This document shows positions 16,542-25,023 of a stretch of 64,000 bases of DNA, piece by piece. A program made the position numbers and the translations under genes. This stretch comes from Fredinandcohnia onubensis (GTDB taxonomy: Bacteria > Bacillota > Bacilli > Bacillales > Bacillaceae_L). The notes under the pieces were generated by a model. The model worked only from the letters and a program-made list of their open reading frames with translations, ran no database searches and was not told the origin of the DNA. Location of the stretch: NCBI RefSeq assembly GCF_002734215.1, contig NZ_NSEB01000010.1, positions 124,001-188,000 on the forward strand, given 5' to 3'. Numbering within the stretch: the first letter of the stretch is position 1; each line of letters starts with the position of its first letter.

Positions 16542-17531
16542 TTAAGGTCTCCACAAGACATCGACGAGTTCACGTTTGAATAGATTTGTGTCGATGTTAC
16601 AAGTTTCGGAGTCTAAGCCATATTGCCAGCCCCATGCAAGTGAGCCTTCTGGAGCACTCGGATTATATTTTGGTGATTTGGCTTCTACTGTTATTCCTAC
16701 ACTAGGGGCAGCCGTCCAAATATAGTTCTGTTCAAGGATGGCGCCGTTGCTTTTTCCGGCCTCTTGATAGGCTTTAAACAAAGCTTGTTCAGGGTCAAAT
16801 ACGCCATAAATCCCAGATTTATACGGTGAGCCTTCAATTGTTTCAAACCATCCTTTAATAAACTCTGAATCAACTGGGTAGGTTGGTTCAATGTCAGCAA
16901 ATATAGCAACTCCTTTTGGGATACCAATTTCACCTGCTAGTTTAATTGCTTCCTTTGCATGCGCGACCCCATTGTCATAACCTGTTGCTTCATTAAAATG
17001 ATTGTAGATTGGTAAGATAAAATCGCCTTCAGCATGGATAATCTCCACTTGTTCTGCTGTAAGACCTACTGAGATTCCTTCGCGCTCGCCAAGATAACGA
17101 CCAAATACAACTGGGTCACCAAAATTCTCTTTTACACAAGCATAAAAATCTTTTGTCGTTTCACTTGCTGAATCAATTCCCCAAACAATCACTGGGAGTT
17201 CATCGCTAGGCTTTGCTTTTTCATTGTTGTTTTGTTCTTCTTGTTCTTTTTGTTTATCTTCTTCTTTTTGCTTATCTTTTTCACTTTGTTTTTCTGAATC
17301 TGTTTGCTTTTCAGTTTCATTATTCTTTTCTTGATTTTGTTGTTCTTGCCTTTCAGCCGGTGGTGGTTTTTTCTTATCAGTATTGGAAGGAGGGGGAGTT
17401 GTCGGTGCTTCGGTCGTTGGGTTTGATGTTACGGGTTTTGTTTTGTCTTCAGTTATATAGAAAAACACCGCACAGCTTAAAAGGAACCCGATGATTACGG
17501 ATATTAGTATATTAAATCCTTTCTCTGTCAT
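16542..17531 (-). CDS. Membrane-anchored DUF1906 (glycoside-hydrolase-like) protein
   Basis: A 329-residue exported protein. Residues about 7-26 form a membrane helix or uncleaved signal; residues about 30-110 are a highly charged Pro/Thr then Glu/Lys/Gln-rich linker; the rest is a DUF1906 TIM-barrel domain. That domain starts VIVWGIDSASETTKDFYACVKENFG, and includes GRYLGEREG, PIYNHF, GVAIFADIEPTYPVDSEFIKGWFE, GIYGVFD and AWGWQYGLDSETCNIDTN. Rv2525c-like proteins of this family act on cell walls. The linker could span peptidoglycan. ATG 17531 follows AGGTGATAAA. A 9-bp inverted repeat lies just upstream (17548-17577). Confidence 0.85.
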   Translation of the reverse strand: MTEKGFNILISVIIGFLLSCAVFFYITEDKTKPVTSNPTTEAPTTPPPSNTDKKKPPPAERQEQQNQEKNNETEKQTDSEKQSEKDKQKEEDKQKEQEEQNNNEKAKPSDELPVIVWGIDSASETTKDFYACVKENFGDPVVFGRYLGEREGISVGLTAEQVEIIHAEGDFILPIYNHFNEATGYDNGVAHAKEAIKLAGEIGIPKGVAIFADIEPTYPVDSEFIKGWFETIEGSPYKSGIYGVFDPEQALFKAYQEAGKSNGAILEQNYIWTAAPSVGITVEAKSPKYNPSAPEGSLAWGWQYGLDSETCNIDTNLFKRELVDVLWRP

Positions 17532-17547
17532 TTTATCACCTCACCTT

Positions 17548-17577
17548 TGTCACCTTTTATATATATGTAAGGTGACA
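17548..17577. promoter_or_regulatory. Inverted repeat upstream of the DUF1906 gene
   Basis: TGTCACCTT (17548-17556) and AAGGTGACA (17569-17577) are a perfect 9-bp inverted repeat around a 12-nt AT-only-like spacer (ttatatatatgt). It lies about 20 nt upstream of the start and could be an operator or an RNA hairpin next to the ribosome binding site. Confidence 0.45.
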
Positions 17578-17598
17578 GTGTGCGGTGTGGGCTTGGGA

Positions 17599-18678
17599 TT
17601 AAATCGAGATGTCCGATACGGAGCTTTTATACGTAGCTTGGTGAAGCTGCATTATATACCTTATACTTATTAGAAAAATCTCAAACACGATTAGCGTTAA
17701 AATGAGCCAAATCCCAAAAGATAGGACAAAATGCCGGATGTGTAAAATAATGGCGATATCTGTTTGGAGACGGAATGTAAATGTATCAAACATGGCAAAG
17801 GTAAATATCCGGCTCCACTGGGTGACATCGTAAATAAATATTCCTTTTTTTATTCCAAAATGTTTAAGTCGTGAATAAAGCCGGATGATCTCAATTGTCT
17901 CAACAAGTAAGTAAATAGCAAAGACAATCATCCAGACCGTGACGATGATAGTAGGATCGACATTTCCGGATACAATACAGGCAATTCCAGAAATGGACAA
18001 GGCCCCGTGGAGAATACAGTTTGTGTTATTCCAGTCATCCTTGATGGACCAGCCTTTTCGGATGTATCTTTTACCGATAAAATAAACCCCAACACAATAG
18101 AAAAGGAAACCGATCATAAGCAAGCTTGTGTTCAAGTAGGTTGGAACTTCAGGATATATGGTGTTTAATAAAAGTATTATAGACTGTGTACTAACAGTGG
18201 TTAATAATACAATCCCGTGAACCTTATGGTAGGAGCTGGTTTTATGGATTTCGAAAAAGGCTACTATCGATATAATGATATAAAATAGCCAGAAGCCGAA
18301 GTTCACAAGTGAGATGAGCATCGCGGGAATAAACCAATCATTATAAATGTAAAGTAAAATTCCAGAAATGGAGGAAGCGGCCACCCATGTTCCAATCCCA
18401 AATCGATTGATAGGATTTTGGAGATGGATCTCCCTGAATTTTCCCTTCCAAATGGTCATTCCTAAAGAAAAAAGAAATGACAACCATAGTGTAATATTGA
18501 TCATCACTATAATTTCACCATAAACATCAAAGCCTGTTGTGAAATAGTTGGATAAAACCCCACGTGTCATAATTCCAATCGCCATTACCGCGGCTAAAGT
18601 TGAAGTTTTAACGAAAAAATTGGTGTGTTTTATGTAGATAAATCCGATTAATATGAGCAGTAGCCATAATAAAAACAA
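17599..18678 (-). CDS. Multi-pass membrane protein of unknown function
   Basis: About 359 residues with ten or so hydrophobic segments and almost no soluble domain. Polar loops contain GKFREIHLQNPINRFGIGTW and KRYIRKGWSIKDDWNNTNCILHGALSISG. The alternating helix pattern is reminiscent of the TehA/SLAC1 (voltage-dependent anion channel) fold, but I cannot point to a decisive motif. TTG 18678 follows AAAGGTGAT at 5 nt; a GTG at 18687 lies inside that site. Downstream it is separated from the DUF1906 gene by the inverted repeat at 17548-17577. Confidence 0.6.
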   Translation of the reverse strand: MFLLWLLLILIGFIYIKHTNFFVKTSTLAAVMAIGIMTRGVLSNYFTTGFDVYGEIIVMINITLWLSFLFSLGMTIWKGKFREIHLQNPINRFGIGTWVAASSISGILLYIYNDWFIPAMLISLVNFGFWLFYIIISIVAFFEIHKTSSYHKVHGIVLLTTVSTQSIILLLNTIYPEVPTYLNTSLLMIGFLFYCVGVYFIGKRYIRKGWSIKDDWNNTNCILHGALSISGIACIVSGNVDPTIIVTVWMIVFAIYLLVETIEIIRLYSRLKHFGIKKGIFIYDVTQWSRIFTFAMFDTFTFRLQTDIAIILHIRHFVLSFGIWLILTLIVFEIFLISIRYIMQLHQATYKSSVSDISI

Positions 18679-18781
18679 TATAATCACCTTTTAAATCTAA
18701 TTAATTACGAATCTATGTTACCATGTTATGCCTGAATAGGAAAAAGATCCGTTCAATGGATGAACGGATTTATGTTAGGCA

Positions 18782-19411
18782 TTAGATTCCGGTTTTAATG
18801 CCAAAACCGACAAGGATTAAACCGGTGGATTTTTGGAATGCTTTATTGAATTTGGGATTGTTGAACCATTTTTTTGCGTAATCAAGGATTGATACGAGGA
18901 GTAAAAACCAGACAATGGCAAGGATGGACATAATAAGGCCCATTATGATTAATTGTTGGTTTATGTTCTCGTTCAAATCAATAAACTGGGGCATGATTGT
19001 GATGTATACGAGAACGGTCTTTGGATTAAGTATGTTACTAAGCAACCCTTGCAAAAATGAGTCCTTATGATGTTTTTTTGTAGGTGTAACTTGATTCTTA
19101 GCTTGTTCTTGAAGCTCATTCAATGACAAGGCGCTTTTGGTGAAGAAGCTTTTTATTCCTAGATAGATTAAGAAGGCAGCACCTGCATATTTAATAAAAC
19201 TAAACAAAAATACTGACTTCGCAATTACAACGGATAACCCAAGAACGGCAATAAGTGTCCAAAAAGCGAGTCCCATAGACGTTCCAAGTAGGGTATAGCG
19301 ACCAGCTTTTGGACCGTATGTAAGTGTGTTTTTGATGATTAACATCGTATCCACCCCGGGAATTATAACCATCATAGCTGCGATCGGTAAGTAGGCAATT
19401 AGGTTATCCAT
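18782..19411 (-). CDS. LysE/RhtB-family amino-acid exporter
   Basis: A 209-residue, six-helix membrane exporter. The N-terminal signature IPGVDTMLIIKNTLTYGPKAGRYTLLGTSMGLAFW is typical of LysE/RhtB translocators (usually PGP; here PGV), followed by AGAAFLIYLGIKSFF and a central cytoplasmic loop before LLSNILNPKTVLVYITIMPQFID. Predicted cargo is an amino acid or derivative. It is divergent from the TrmB-type regulator gene at 19554, and two inverted copies of a 20-bp sequence lie between them. Confidence 0.88.
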   Translation of the reverse strand: MDNLIAYLPIAAMMVIIPGVDTMLIIKNTLTYGPKAGRYTLLGTSMGLAFWTLIAVLGLSVVIAKSVFLFSFIKYAGAAFLIYLGIKSFFTKSALSLNELQEQAKNQVTPTKKHHKDSFLQGLLSNILNPKTVLVYITIMPQFIDLNENINQQLIIMGLIMSILAIVWFLLLVSILDYAKKWFNNPKFNKAFQKSTGLILVGFGIKTGI

Positions 19412-19438
19412 TATCTGTAGACCTCCATGTTGGTTTTA

Positions 19439-19537
19439 GTGACTACTACAGTAACTACTTTCAAAAATATTGTAGCAGATATGATTGGAATGCATCAATA
19501 CTTTTTGTTAATATATTAGTTACAAAGGTAGCGACTA
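19439..19537. promoter_or_regulatory. Pair of inverted 20-bp sites in the lysE/trmB divergent promoter
   Basis: Site 1 (19439-19458, read on the minus strand) is GTAGTTACTGTAGTAGTCAC. Site 2 (19517-19537, plus strand) contains TAGTTACAAAGGTAGCGAC. They share TAGTTAC-N3-RGTAG and face opposite ways, one just before each start codon. This is what would be expected of an operator pair for the adjacent TrmB-type regulator; binding is inference. Confidence 0.5.
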
Positions 19538-19553
19538 TTATGGAGGAACGAAA

Positions 19554-20378
19554 TTGGATAATATTTTTGATACATTAAAAAATTTGCATTTTACGGAGTA
19601 TGAGGCGAAGGCATATTTGAGCTTACTGGAAGAATCACCATTAACAGGCTATGCGGTAGCAAAAAATTCTGGTGTACCTCGTTCGAAAATTTATGAGGTA
19701 TTGGACAATCTAGTTATGCGTGGGGATATATTGGTTAGTCCGGGTAATACCCCGCAATACACGCCGGTACCTGCGAAGGAACTGATTCGACACCGTCGTA
19801 CGAAGGCAGAGGAAAATTTTGATAGGGCAGAGAAGTTTTTCGAAAACTTTGAGCGCTCGGTTCATGACCGTGAAAATATTTGGAATATCACAGGGGATAC
19901 AGAAATTCTGGATAAAGTGCGGACATGTGTCGAATCAGCTAACAAACGAATTTTGTTAGAAGTATGGAAAGAGGAGTATGAGTTATTAGCAAATGATTTA
20001 AGAGCAGCAGCCCAAAGGGGTGTAAATGTAACAATTATTGCGTACGGAGAGGTTGAATCTGATTTTGCCAATGTGTATTTACATGATATGAGCCTTGATA
20101 TTACGGACGAATATGGCGGTAGATGGCTCGTATACAGTGGTGATGATTCAGAGGTCGTAGCTGGAATCGTGTCTTTAGGTAAAGATAGTCGCGCAGCGTG
20201 GACGATGCATGTTGGACTAGTCATGCCAATAACGGAGGTCATCATTCATGATTTATATTTGATGGAACTGTTAAACAAGCATCGTGATATTCTAGAAGAA
20301 AGCTTCGGTAAAAACCTAATTGACCTACGTCACAAATTTTCAATCCACCCGGATTTCAAAAAGCATTATGTGAAGTAA
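19554..20378 (+). CDS. TrmB-family transcriptional regulator
   Basis: A 274-residue regulator with an N-terminal winged helix (LKNLHFTEYEAKAYLSLLEESPLTGYAVAKNSGVPRSKIYEVLDNLVMRGDI), a coiled linker (KAEENFDRAEKFFENFE) and a C-terminal PLD-like ligand domain (ILLEVWKEEYELLANDLRAAAQRGVNVTIIAYGE). TrmB proteins typically sense sugars or other small molecules. TTG 19554 is 7-8 nt after GGAGGAAC. Its divergent neighbour is a LysE exporter, the most likely target. Confidence 0.88.
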   Translation: MDNIFDTLKNLHFTEYEAKAYLSLLEESPLTGYAVAKNSGVPRSKIYEVLDNLVMRGDILVSPGNTPQYTPVPAKELIRHRRTKAEENFDRAEKFFENFERSVHDRENIWNITGDTEILDKVRTCVESANKRILLEVWKEEYELLANDLRAAAQRGVNVTIIAYGEVESDFANVYLHDMSLDITDEYGGRWLVYSGDDSEVVAGIVSLGKDSRAAWTMHVGLVMPITEVIIHDLYLMELLNKHRDILEESFGKNLIDLRHKFSIHPDFKKHYVK

Positions 20379-20384
20379 AATGGT

Positions 20385-20418
20385 TATGAAGCGTTGGTCT
20401 TGGATCAGCGCTTTTTTA
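20385..20418 (+). terminator. Terminator after the trmB-type gene
   Basis: AAGCGTTG and CAGCGCTT form the stem around an 8-9 nt loop and are followed by TTTTTTATT. Confidence 0.65.
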
Positions 20419-20453
20419 TTTGGAATGGAGAACTTGTTTATGGAAAGGGATAT

Positions 20454-20690
20454 GGATAAAAAAGGAAAAAGTCATAGTATAACGGCCGGATAAGGTGTTG
20501 GTTTTGGATGAAACTGGAAGAGGCCGTGGCAAAAAGATGAAATATGGTATTAGCATTAGATAAAACTGGAAAAAGTGTAGCGTAAAGATAAAATATGGCA
20601 AGAGTTCTGGACGAATTTGGAATAACTCATAACATAAAGACCAATAAGGCATAATTTTTGGATAAAAAAGGAAAAAGTCAAGTAAAATCG
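20454..20690. repeat. Degenerate tandem repeat, about 51-52 bp period, five units
   Basis: The anchor GGATAAAACTGGAA and variants recurs at 20454, 20506, 20558, 20609 and 20660, spacings 52, 52, 51 and 51. Units continue with an AT-rich part similar to AGTCATAGCATAAAGATAAAATATGGCAA. Copies have diverged strongly. No open frame with a ribosome binding site lies in this 350-base gap. A related three- or four-unit array lies at 51270-51445. Confidence 0.7.
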
Positions 20691-20728
20691 TCCTTTGGGG
20701 ACCTGAAAAAGTCCCCGCGGTTCGCTAA

Positions 20729-21013
20729 TTACTCATCCTTTTTATCCCTAACTGAGGAGATCCCGTGGAGTGTGTTTTTGATGAGGTCTTCAGAAATCAT
20801 AGTAGCACCAGTGACAAGGATAGCTTGTACAACGGATTGAATAATGAAGCCATAGTAAAGAAGACAGGCGATGGTGGCGAAACCTAATTGAATCCATCTG
20901 TGGGTCCACTGTGGAATGAAAGGAGTATCTTTTAGGATAAGCCCAATGAAATAAAGAACAGGAATTAAAATAAACGCATCTTGCCGAATATAAAATTTTA
21001 AATTGAGATCCAT
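20729..21013 (-). CDS. Small holin-like membrane protein (holin superfamily V-like)
   Basis: A 94-residue protein with two or three membrane helices: QDAFILIPVLYFIGLILKDTPFIPQWTHRWIQLGFATIACLLYYGFIIQSVVQAILVTG. The 'IPVLYFIGLILK-TP-IPxW' pattern and the distal 'AILVTGA' helix resemble Hol44-type phage holin proteins that Bacillus genomes carry outside prophages. ATG 21013 follows GAAGGTGAAAAA. No phage lysin or structural genes are nearby, so a holin role in lysis is not supported by context. Confidence 0.65.
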   Translation of the reverse strand: MDLNLKFYIRQDAFILIPVLYFIGLILKDTPFIPQWTHRWIQLGFATIACLLYYGFIIQSVVQAILVTGATMISEDLIKNTLHGISSVRDKKDE

Positions 21014-21266
21014 TTTTTCACCTTCAACATATCAAATCCCTTTTAGGATAAATTATTCCAAAAAGAAGGTATTGGTTAGTGTGAAAAGGATATTTTAAAT
21101 TTTTAGAGAATTATTTGACTATAACCCTATCAATATAGTATTACTAAATAGAAGGATGATTGAAAGCGATTTCCAAAATTTAAATACAGTCAGCCTGTCC
21201 TTCTCTTATTCAGAATGATTTATTTTTTATGCAAGTAAATATGTTTTGAAATTGGAGGAAGTAAAT

Positions 21267-22241
21267 ATGTCGAATATTCCATCTATCCTGAAATCCTTAA
21301 GGATACCTGTTATCGGTTCACCCATGTTTATCATTAGTAATCCAAAGCTTGTGATTGAACAGTGTAAGGCAGGGATTGTAGGGTCGATGCCTGCACTGAA
21401 CGCTAGACCAGCCTCCCAACTGGATGAATGGTTGGCAGAGATAACTGAGACACTAGCCGATTACAATGCGAAAAATCCTGACCGCCCGGCAGCTCCATTT
21501 GCTATTAATCAAATCGTACATAGGTCAAACAATCGGCTTGAACAAGACATGGAGCTATGTGTGAAATACAAGGTACCGGTTATTATCACTTCCTTAGGGG
21601 CTCGTGAAGAGGTAAATGTAGCAGCTCATAGTTATGGAGGAATCGTTTTACATGACATCATTAATAATAAGTTTGCCCATAAGGCAATTGATAAGGGGGC
21701 AGATGGCCTAATTGCCGTCGCTTCAGGTGCAGGCGGGCATGCAGGTAGCAAGAGTCCATTTGCTTTAGTTCAGGAAATACGTCAGTGGTTTGATGGTCCA
21801 TTAGCTTTAGCAGGATCCATTGCAACTGGGAAGTCCATATTAGCGGCTCAAGCTATGGGAGCAGATTTTGCCTATATCGGTTCACCATTTATAGCAACAC
21901 ATGAGGCACGAGCAGCAGAAGACTATAAGCAAGCCATCGTTAATTGTAATTCGGATGACGTTGTGTACAGTAATTTATTTACGGGAGTTCATGGAAACTA
22001 TCTAGCACCATCCATTCGTGCAGCAGGCTTAGATCCTGACAATCTTCCTGAAAGTGACCCTTCAAAAATGAATTTTGGTGGAGAAGGGAAATCAAAGGCT
22101 TGGAAGGATATTTGGGGAAGTGGTCAAGGCATAGGTGCGATTAATGAGGTGACAAGTGCTGGTAAGTTTGTTGATAAACTCCATCACGAATATATAGAGG
22201 CAAGAGAAAATTTATTGAAGGCAAGCCAAGTATTTGCTTAG
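21267..22241 (+). CDS. Nitronate monooxygenase / 2-nitropropane dioxygenase-like FMN enzyme
   Basis: A 324-residue FMN-dependent TIM-barrel enzyme. It starts LRIPVIGSPMFIISNPKLVIEQCKAGIVGSMPALNARP and has the flavin-binding GADGLIAVASGAGGHAGSKSPFALVQEIRQWFDGPLALAGSIATGKSILAAQAMGADFAYIGSPFIAT. The catalytic-type His of AGGHAG is present. Members oxidise nitronates, and some relatives are FabK enoyl reductases; the sequence cannot separate these with certainty, but it fits the nitronate monooxygenase side. ATG 21267 follows TTGGAGGAA. Confidence 0.85.
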   Translation: MSNIPSILKSLRIPVIGSPMFIISNPKLVIEQCKAGIVGSMPALNARPASQLDEWLAEITETLADYNAKNPDRPAAPFAINQIVHRSNNRLEQDMELCVKYKVPVIITSLGAREEVNVAAHSYGGIVLHDIINNKFAHKAIDKGADGLIAVASGAGGHAGSKSPFALVQEIRQWFDGPLALAGSIATGKSILAAQAMGADFAYIGSPFIATHEARAAEDYKQAIVNCNSDDVVYSNLFTGVHGNYLAPSIRAAGLDPDNLPESDPSKMNFGGEGKSKAWKDIWGSGQGIGAINEVTSAGKFVDKLHHEYIEARENLLKASQVFA

Positions 22242-22261
22242 TGAGATAAATTTATTGTGGT

Positions 22262-22308
22262 GCTTATTCCTAGTTTGATTTTTTGTAGGAGTAAGCCCTT
22301 TTTACTTC
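22262..22308 (+). terminator. Terminator after the nitronate monooxygenase gene
   Basis: GCTTATTCCTA (22262-22272) pairs with TAGGAGTAAGC (22286-22296) with one mismatch, then a T-run. Confidence 0.75.
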
Positions 22309-22336
22309 ATGCTTGTTTGAGGAAGGAGGAATTACA

Positions 22337-23131
22337 GTGGACATAGCTCGGCATAACAGAAATGCTTGGGATAAGAAGGTAGAAGAGGGTTCTAGATATA
22401 CTCAATCTGTGAGTAGTGAAGTAATCGAAAAGAGTAAAACTGGCGAGTGGGAAATCACCGTTACAACTGAAAAATCAGTCCCTAGACACTGGTTTCCGAA
22501 ATCGTTAGATGGATTGAAAATTCTTTGCTTAGCTTCAGGTGGGGGACAACAAGGGCCCGTTTTAGCCGCAGCTGGAGCAGACGTAACCGTTTTTGATCTA
22601 TCTAAAAAACAATTAGAACAAGATGAAAAGGTAGCAAAACGTGAAGGATTAGCGCTAAAAACAGTACAAGGCGACATGTCAGACCTTAGTGAATTTGAAG
22701 ATGAATACTTTGATATAATCGTACACCCTGTTTCTAATTTATTTGTTAAAGATGTACGCCCTGTCTGGAAGGAAGCATCTAGAGTTTTAAAAAACAATGG
22801 TATTTTGATTACTGGGTTTACGAATCCTTTACTCTGGATCTTTGATGAAAATCAAGAAAATAAAGGGATTCTAGATGTTAAGCATCCTATACCATCTTCA
22901 ACCCTGGATTATTTACCAAAGGATGATGTACAAGATTATATCAATTCAAATCAAACAATCGAATTTGCCCACACCTTGGAAGACCAAATTCAAGGGCAAA
23001 TTGATGCTGGGTTTGTTATTTCAGGTTTTTATGAAGATGATTTTGGTGGAAAAAGATTATTAGATAAGTATATTAAAACATTTGTTGCTACACGAGCAAT
23101 TAAGTTAAAAGAAACGCTCAGAGACTTCTGA
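22337..23131 (+). CDS. Class I SAM-dependent methyltransferase
   Basis: A 264-residue methyltransferase. Motif I is ILCLASGGGQQGPVLAAAGADVTVFDLS, then motif post-I/II acidic residues (QGDMSDL), motif IV DIIVHPVSNLFVKDV and motif V VLKNNGILITGFTNP. GTG 22337 follows GGAAGGAGGA directly. Related Bacillus proteins are annotated simply as SAM-dependent methyltransferases; the substrate is unknown. The C-terminal part (LEDQIQGQIDAGFVISGFYEDDFGG) is typical of the family. Confidence 0.88.
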   Translation: MDIARHNRNAWDKKVEEGSRYTQSVSSEVIEKSKTGEWEITVTTEKSVPRHWFPKSLDGLKILCLASGGGQQGPVLAAAGADVTVFDLSKKQLEQDEKVAKREGLALKTVQGDMSDLSEFEDEYFDIIVHPVSNLFVKDVRPVWKEASRVLKNNGILITGFTNPLLWIFDENQENKGILDVKHPIPSSTLDYLPKDDVQDYINSNQTIEFAHTLEDQIQGQIDAGFVISGFYEDDFGGKRLLDKYIKTFVATRAIKLKETLRDF

Positions 23132-23137
23132 GCGTTT
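23112..23137. terminator. Bidirectional terminator between the methyltransferase and MFS genes
   Basis: AAACGCTCAGA (23112-23122) pairs with TCTGAGCGTTT (23127-23137) around four bases, overlapping the methyltransferase stop codon. Confidence 0.7.
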
Positions 23138-23154
23138 GTCTATATGAATCTATT

Positions 23155-24363
23155 TTATTTCTTAGCGAGTACCCCTCGTTTCAACACGTGTTTTCGTTGG
23201 TCCCCATTTAAGTAAGCTGTAGCCAGTGCAACTAAGAGCAATATACCTGTCACTGTGAAAAGCATTTGTGTAGGAAATAGGCCACCTAAAACCCCTCCGA
23301 TAAGCGGGCCAATCATACCTCCAATTTGATTTGCAGTTTGACTTAGGCTGAAAGCTCTGCCGCGGAAATCTTCTGGCGTAATTTTGACAATAAGCCCATT
23401 TAAAGCAGGGAAGATCGCACAGAAGAAGACTCCATAGATGAAACGAATAATTGAGAAGCCCCAGATTTGGGTAAAGACAATCTGAGCTAATGTGCCAATT
23501 CCGGCTCCAAGTAGCCCAATGAATAAAATCCTATTGAACCCCACCTTGTCCGCCCATTTTCCCCACACAGGTGCAAACAATGCACTCGCAAGACCAGGTA
23601 ATGCAATTATAAAACCGGTCAGTAATGTTGTATAACTTGAGTGACTTGCGATATCGGCGATGTATAGTGGTAGAATCGGGTCTATAATCATTGTAGAGCA
23701 GCTAACCATTAAGGTCAGAATCAATACAAGGAAAAAAGGGCGATTGTCGATTGCGATTTTAAAATCCTTGATAACGGAACCTTTTTCTTTGTTCGCTTTG
23801 AAGTTCTCTTCTTTTACGAAAAAGATAATTAACATGGTTGCCAATAAGACAATGATTCCCGCGCTTGCAAAGGCCCAGCGATTCCCCCAGAGTTCAGCTA
23901 AACCGCCACCCAAGAGAGGTCCTATAATCATCCCAGTTGCTGCTGCCGATGAAATCATGGAGAGCGCATACCCAACTTTTTTTGTTGGAGTGTTTGTACC
24001 GACAAGTGCAATCGAGCCTGGGATAAACCCACTCAATAAACCTTGCATGATACGTAAGCCTAAGATTTGATAAGGATTTGTAACAAATGCCATTAACGTA
24101 TAAACGAGAAAAAGGGCAAAGCCAGCCCTTACAATCATTGGTTTACGTCCGTATTTGTCGGCAACTCTTCCCCAAAACGGTGTCGCAAATGCACCTGCAA
24201 AAAAGGCGGCCCCATAGATTAGCCCTGACCATAATTCAGTGTGGTCATGTACCCCGATTTCTAACAAAAAGATCGGTAAAAACGGGATAACCATTGAAAA
24301 CCCCGAAGCGGTAAAAAAGACACCAATCCAAAGAACCCATAAATTTCGTTGCCAATTCGGCAT
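23155..24363 (-). CDS. MFS multidrug exporter
   Basis: A 402-residue, 12-helix major facilitator. Motif A GRVADKYGRKPM follows helix 2, the helix-4/5 region has LRIMQGLLSGFIPGSIALVG and the antiporter-type motif C ATGMIIGPLLGGGL; the second half repeats the pattern (GKWADKVGFNRI). It resembles MdtG-like drug exporters. MPNWQRNLW at 24363 is preferred: the only ribosome binding site (TAGGAG) directly abuts an earlier ATG at 24375, leaving no spacing there. Substrate unknown. Confidence 0.88.
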   Translation of the reverse strand: MPNWQRNLWVLWIGVFFTASGFSMVIPFLPIFLLEIGVHDHTELWSGLIYGAAFFAGAFATPFWGRVADKYGRKPMIVRAGFALFLVYTLMAFVTNPYQILGLRIMQGLLSGFIPGSIALVGTNTPTKKVGYALSMISSAAATGMIIGPLLGGGLAELWGNRWAFASAGIIVLLATMLIIFFVKEENFKANKEKGSVIKDFKIAIDNRPFFLVLILTLMVSCSTMIIDPILPLYIADIASHSSYTTLLTGFIIALPGLASALFAPVWGKWADKVGFNRILFIGLLGAGIGTLAQIVFTQIWGFSIIRFIYGVFFCAIFPALNGLIVKITPEDFRGRAFSLSQTANQIGGMIGPLIGGVLGGLFPTQMLFTVTGILLLVALATAYLNGDQRKHVLKRGVLAKK

Positions 24364-24479
24364 GATTTTTTCCATCTCCTAAAAATATACTTGTTTTTTT
24401 AATAGATTTATAGTACCACAATTGCAGATTATTTTCATTAACGAAACTTTCGGTTTGTGAAATAATTTTGAAGTTAAAA

Positions 24480-24503
24480 AAATACTCAGAGCTCCTGAGT
24501 ATT
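24480..24503 (-). terminator. Terminator of the 99-residue ORF transcript (minus strand)
   Basis: AATACTCAG (24481-24489) and CTGAGTATT (24494-24502) form a stem followed by a T-run on the minus strand. Confidence 0.7.
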
Positions 24504-24504
24504 T

Positions 24505-24795
24505 TTAGTGAGGAAAATAAATATGTAAGGTGTGTGCTCCATTTATTAATTGAAAAAAGTCACGAAAATCGGGGAGGATCTCAATTGTTTGATAGTTCAT
24601 TAATAATATCGTTTGTTTCACTTCATTGTCTTTTATGAAATGGAGAGTATTATCCTCGACTCGTAAGCAAGAAAAAAAGAACCCATTACGTTCAATTAAT
24701 TGTTCATCCTCATACCAATTTATAACTACCTGTTGATTTGTGTACTCCATGAGTTTGTGTAGCACTTCATTATTTTTTCTAGTCGCGAAAAACAT
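24505..24795 (-). CDS. Hypothetical protein, 96 residues
   Basis: A small soluble protein (MFFATRKNNEVLHKLMEY at the start, HTLHIYFPH at the end) with alternating hydrophobic strands. The pattern NWYEDEQLIERNGFFFSCLRVEDNTLHFI recalls YolD-like small beta proteins, but similarity is too weak to name it. ATG 24795 lies 8 nt after GAGGTGA; a longer reading would start at 24807. It has its own terminator and no obvious partner. Confidence 0.6.
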   Translation of the reverse strand: MFFATRKNNEVLHKLMEYTNQQVVINWYEDEQLIERNGFFFSCLRVEDNTLHFIKDNEVKQTILLMNYQTIEILPDFRDFFQLINGAHTLHIYFPH

Positions 24796-25023
24796 CACTA
24801 CGATCACCTCAACTTGATTATAGAGCTTGTAAATAAGCGAGAGGATGATATTCTTTCACATGAAAAAAGGCCCCAAAAGGTTTGTTTCATTTTGATTAAG
24901 ATTTTTCAGTATAATTACAAACTGGCCATTAATATTAAAAAGACGTTTACAAATCAAAGACATTTGCATATAATTCCTCCTTGCGATGCTATAATACAAT
25001 AACAAAAGTTTGGAGGTATTGTG

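Noticed and set aside
20729-21013. Prophage remnant
   Set aside because: A lone holin-like gene without lysin, terminase, capsid or integrase genes does not support a prophage.
24505-24795. YolD-like protein
   Set aside because: Only a loose strand pattern matches; no diagnostic residues, and no Y-family polymerase gene is adjacent.
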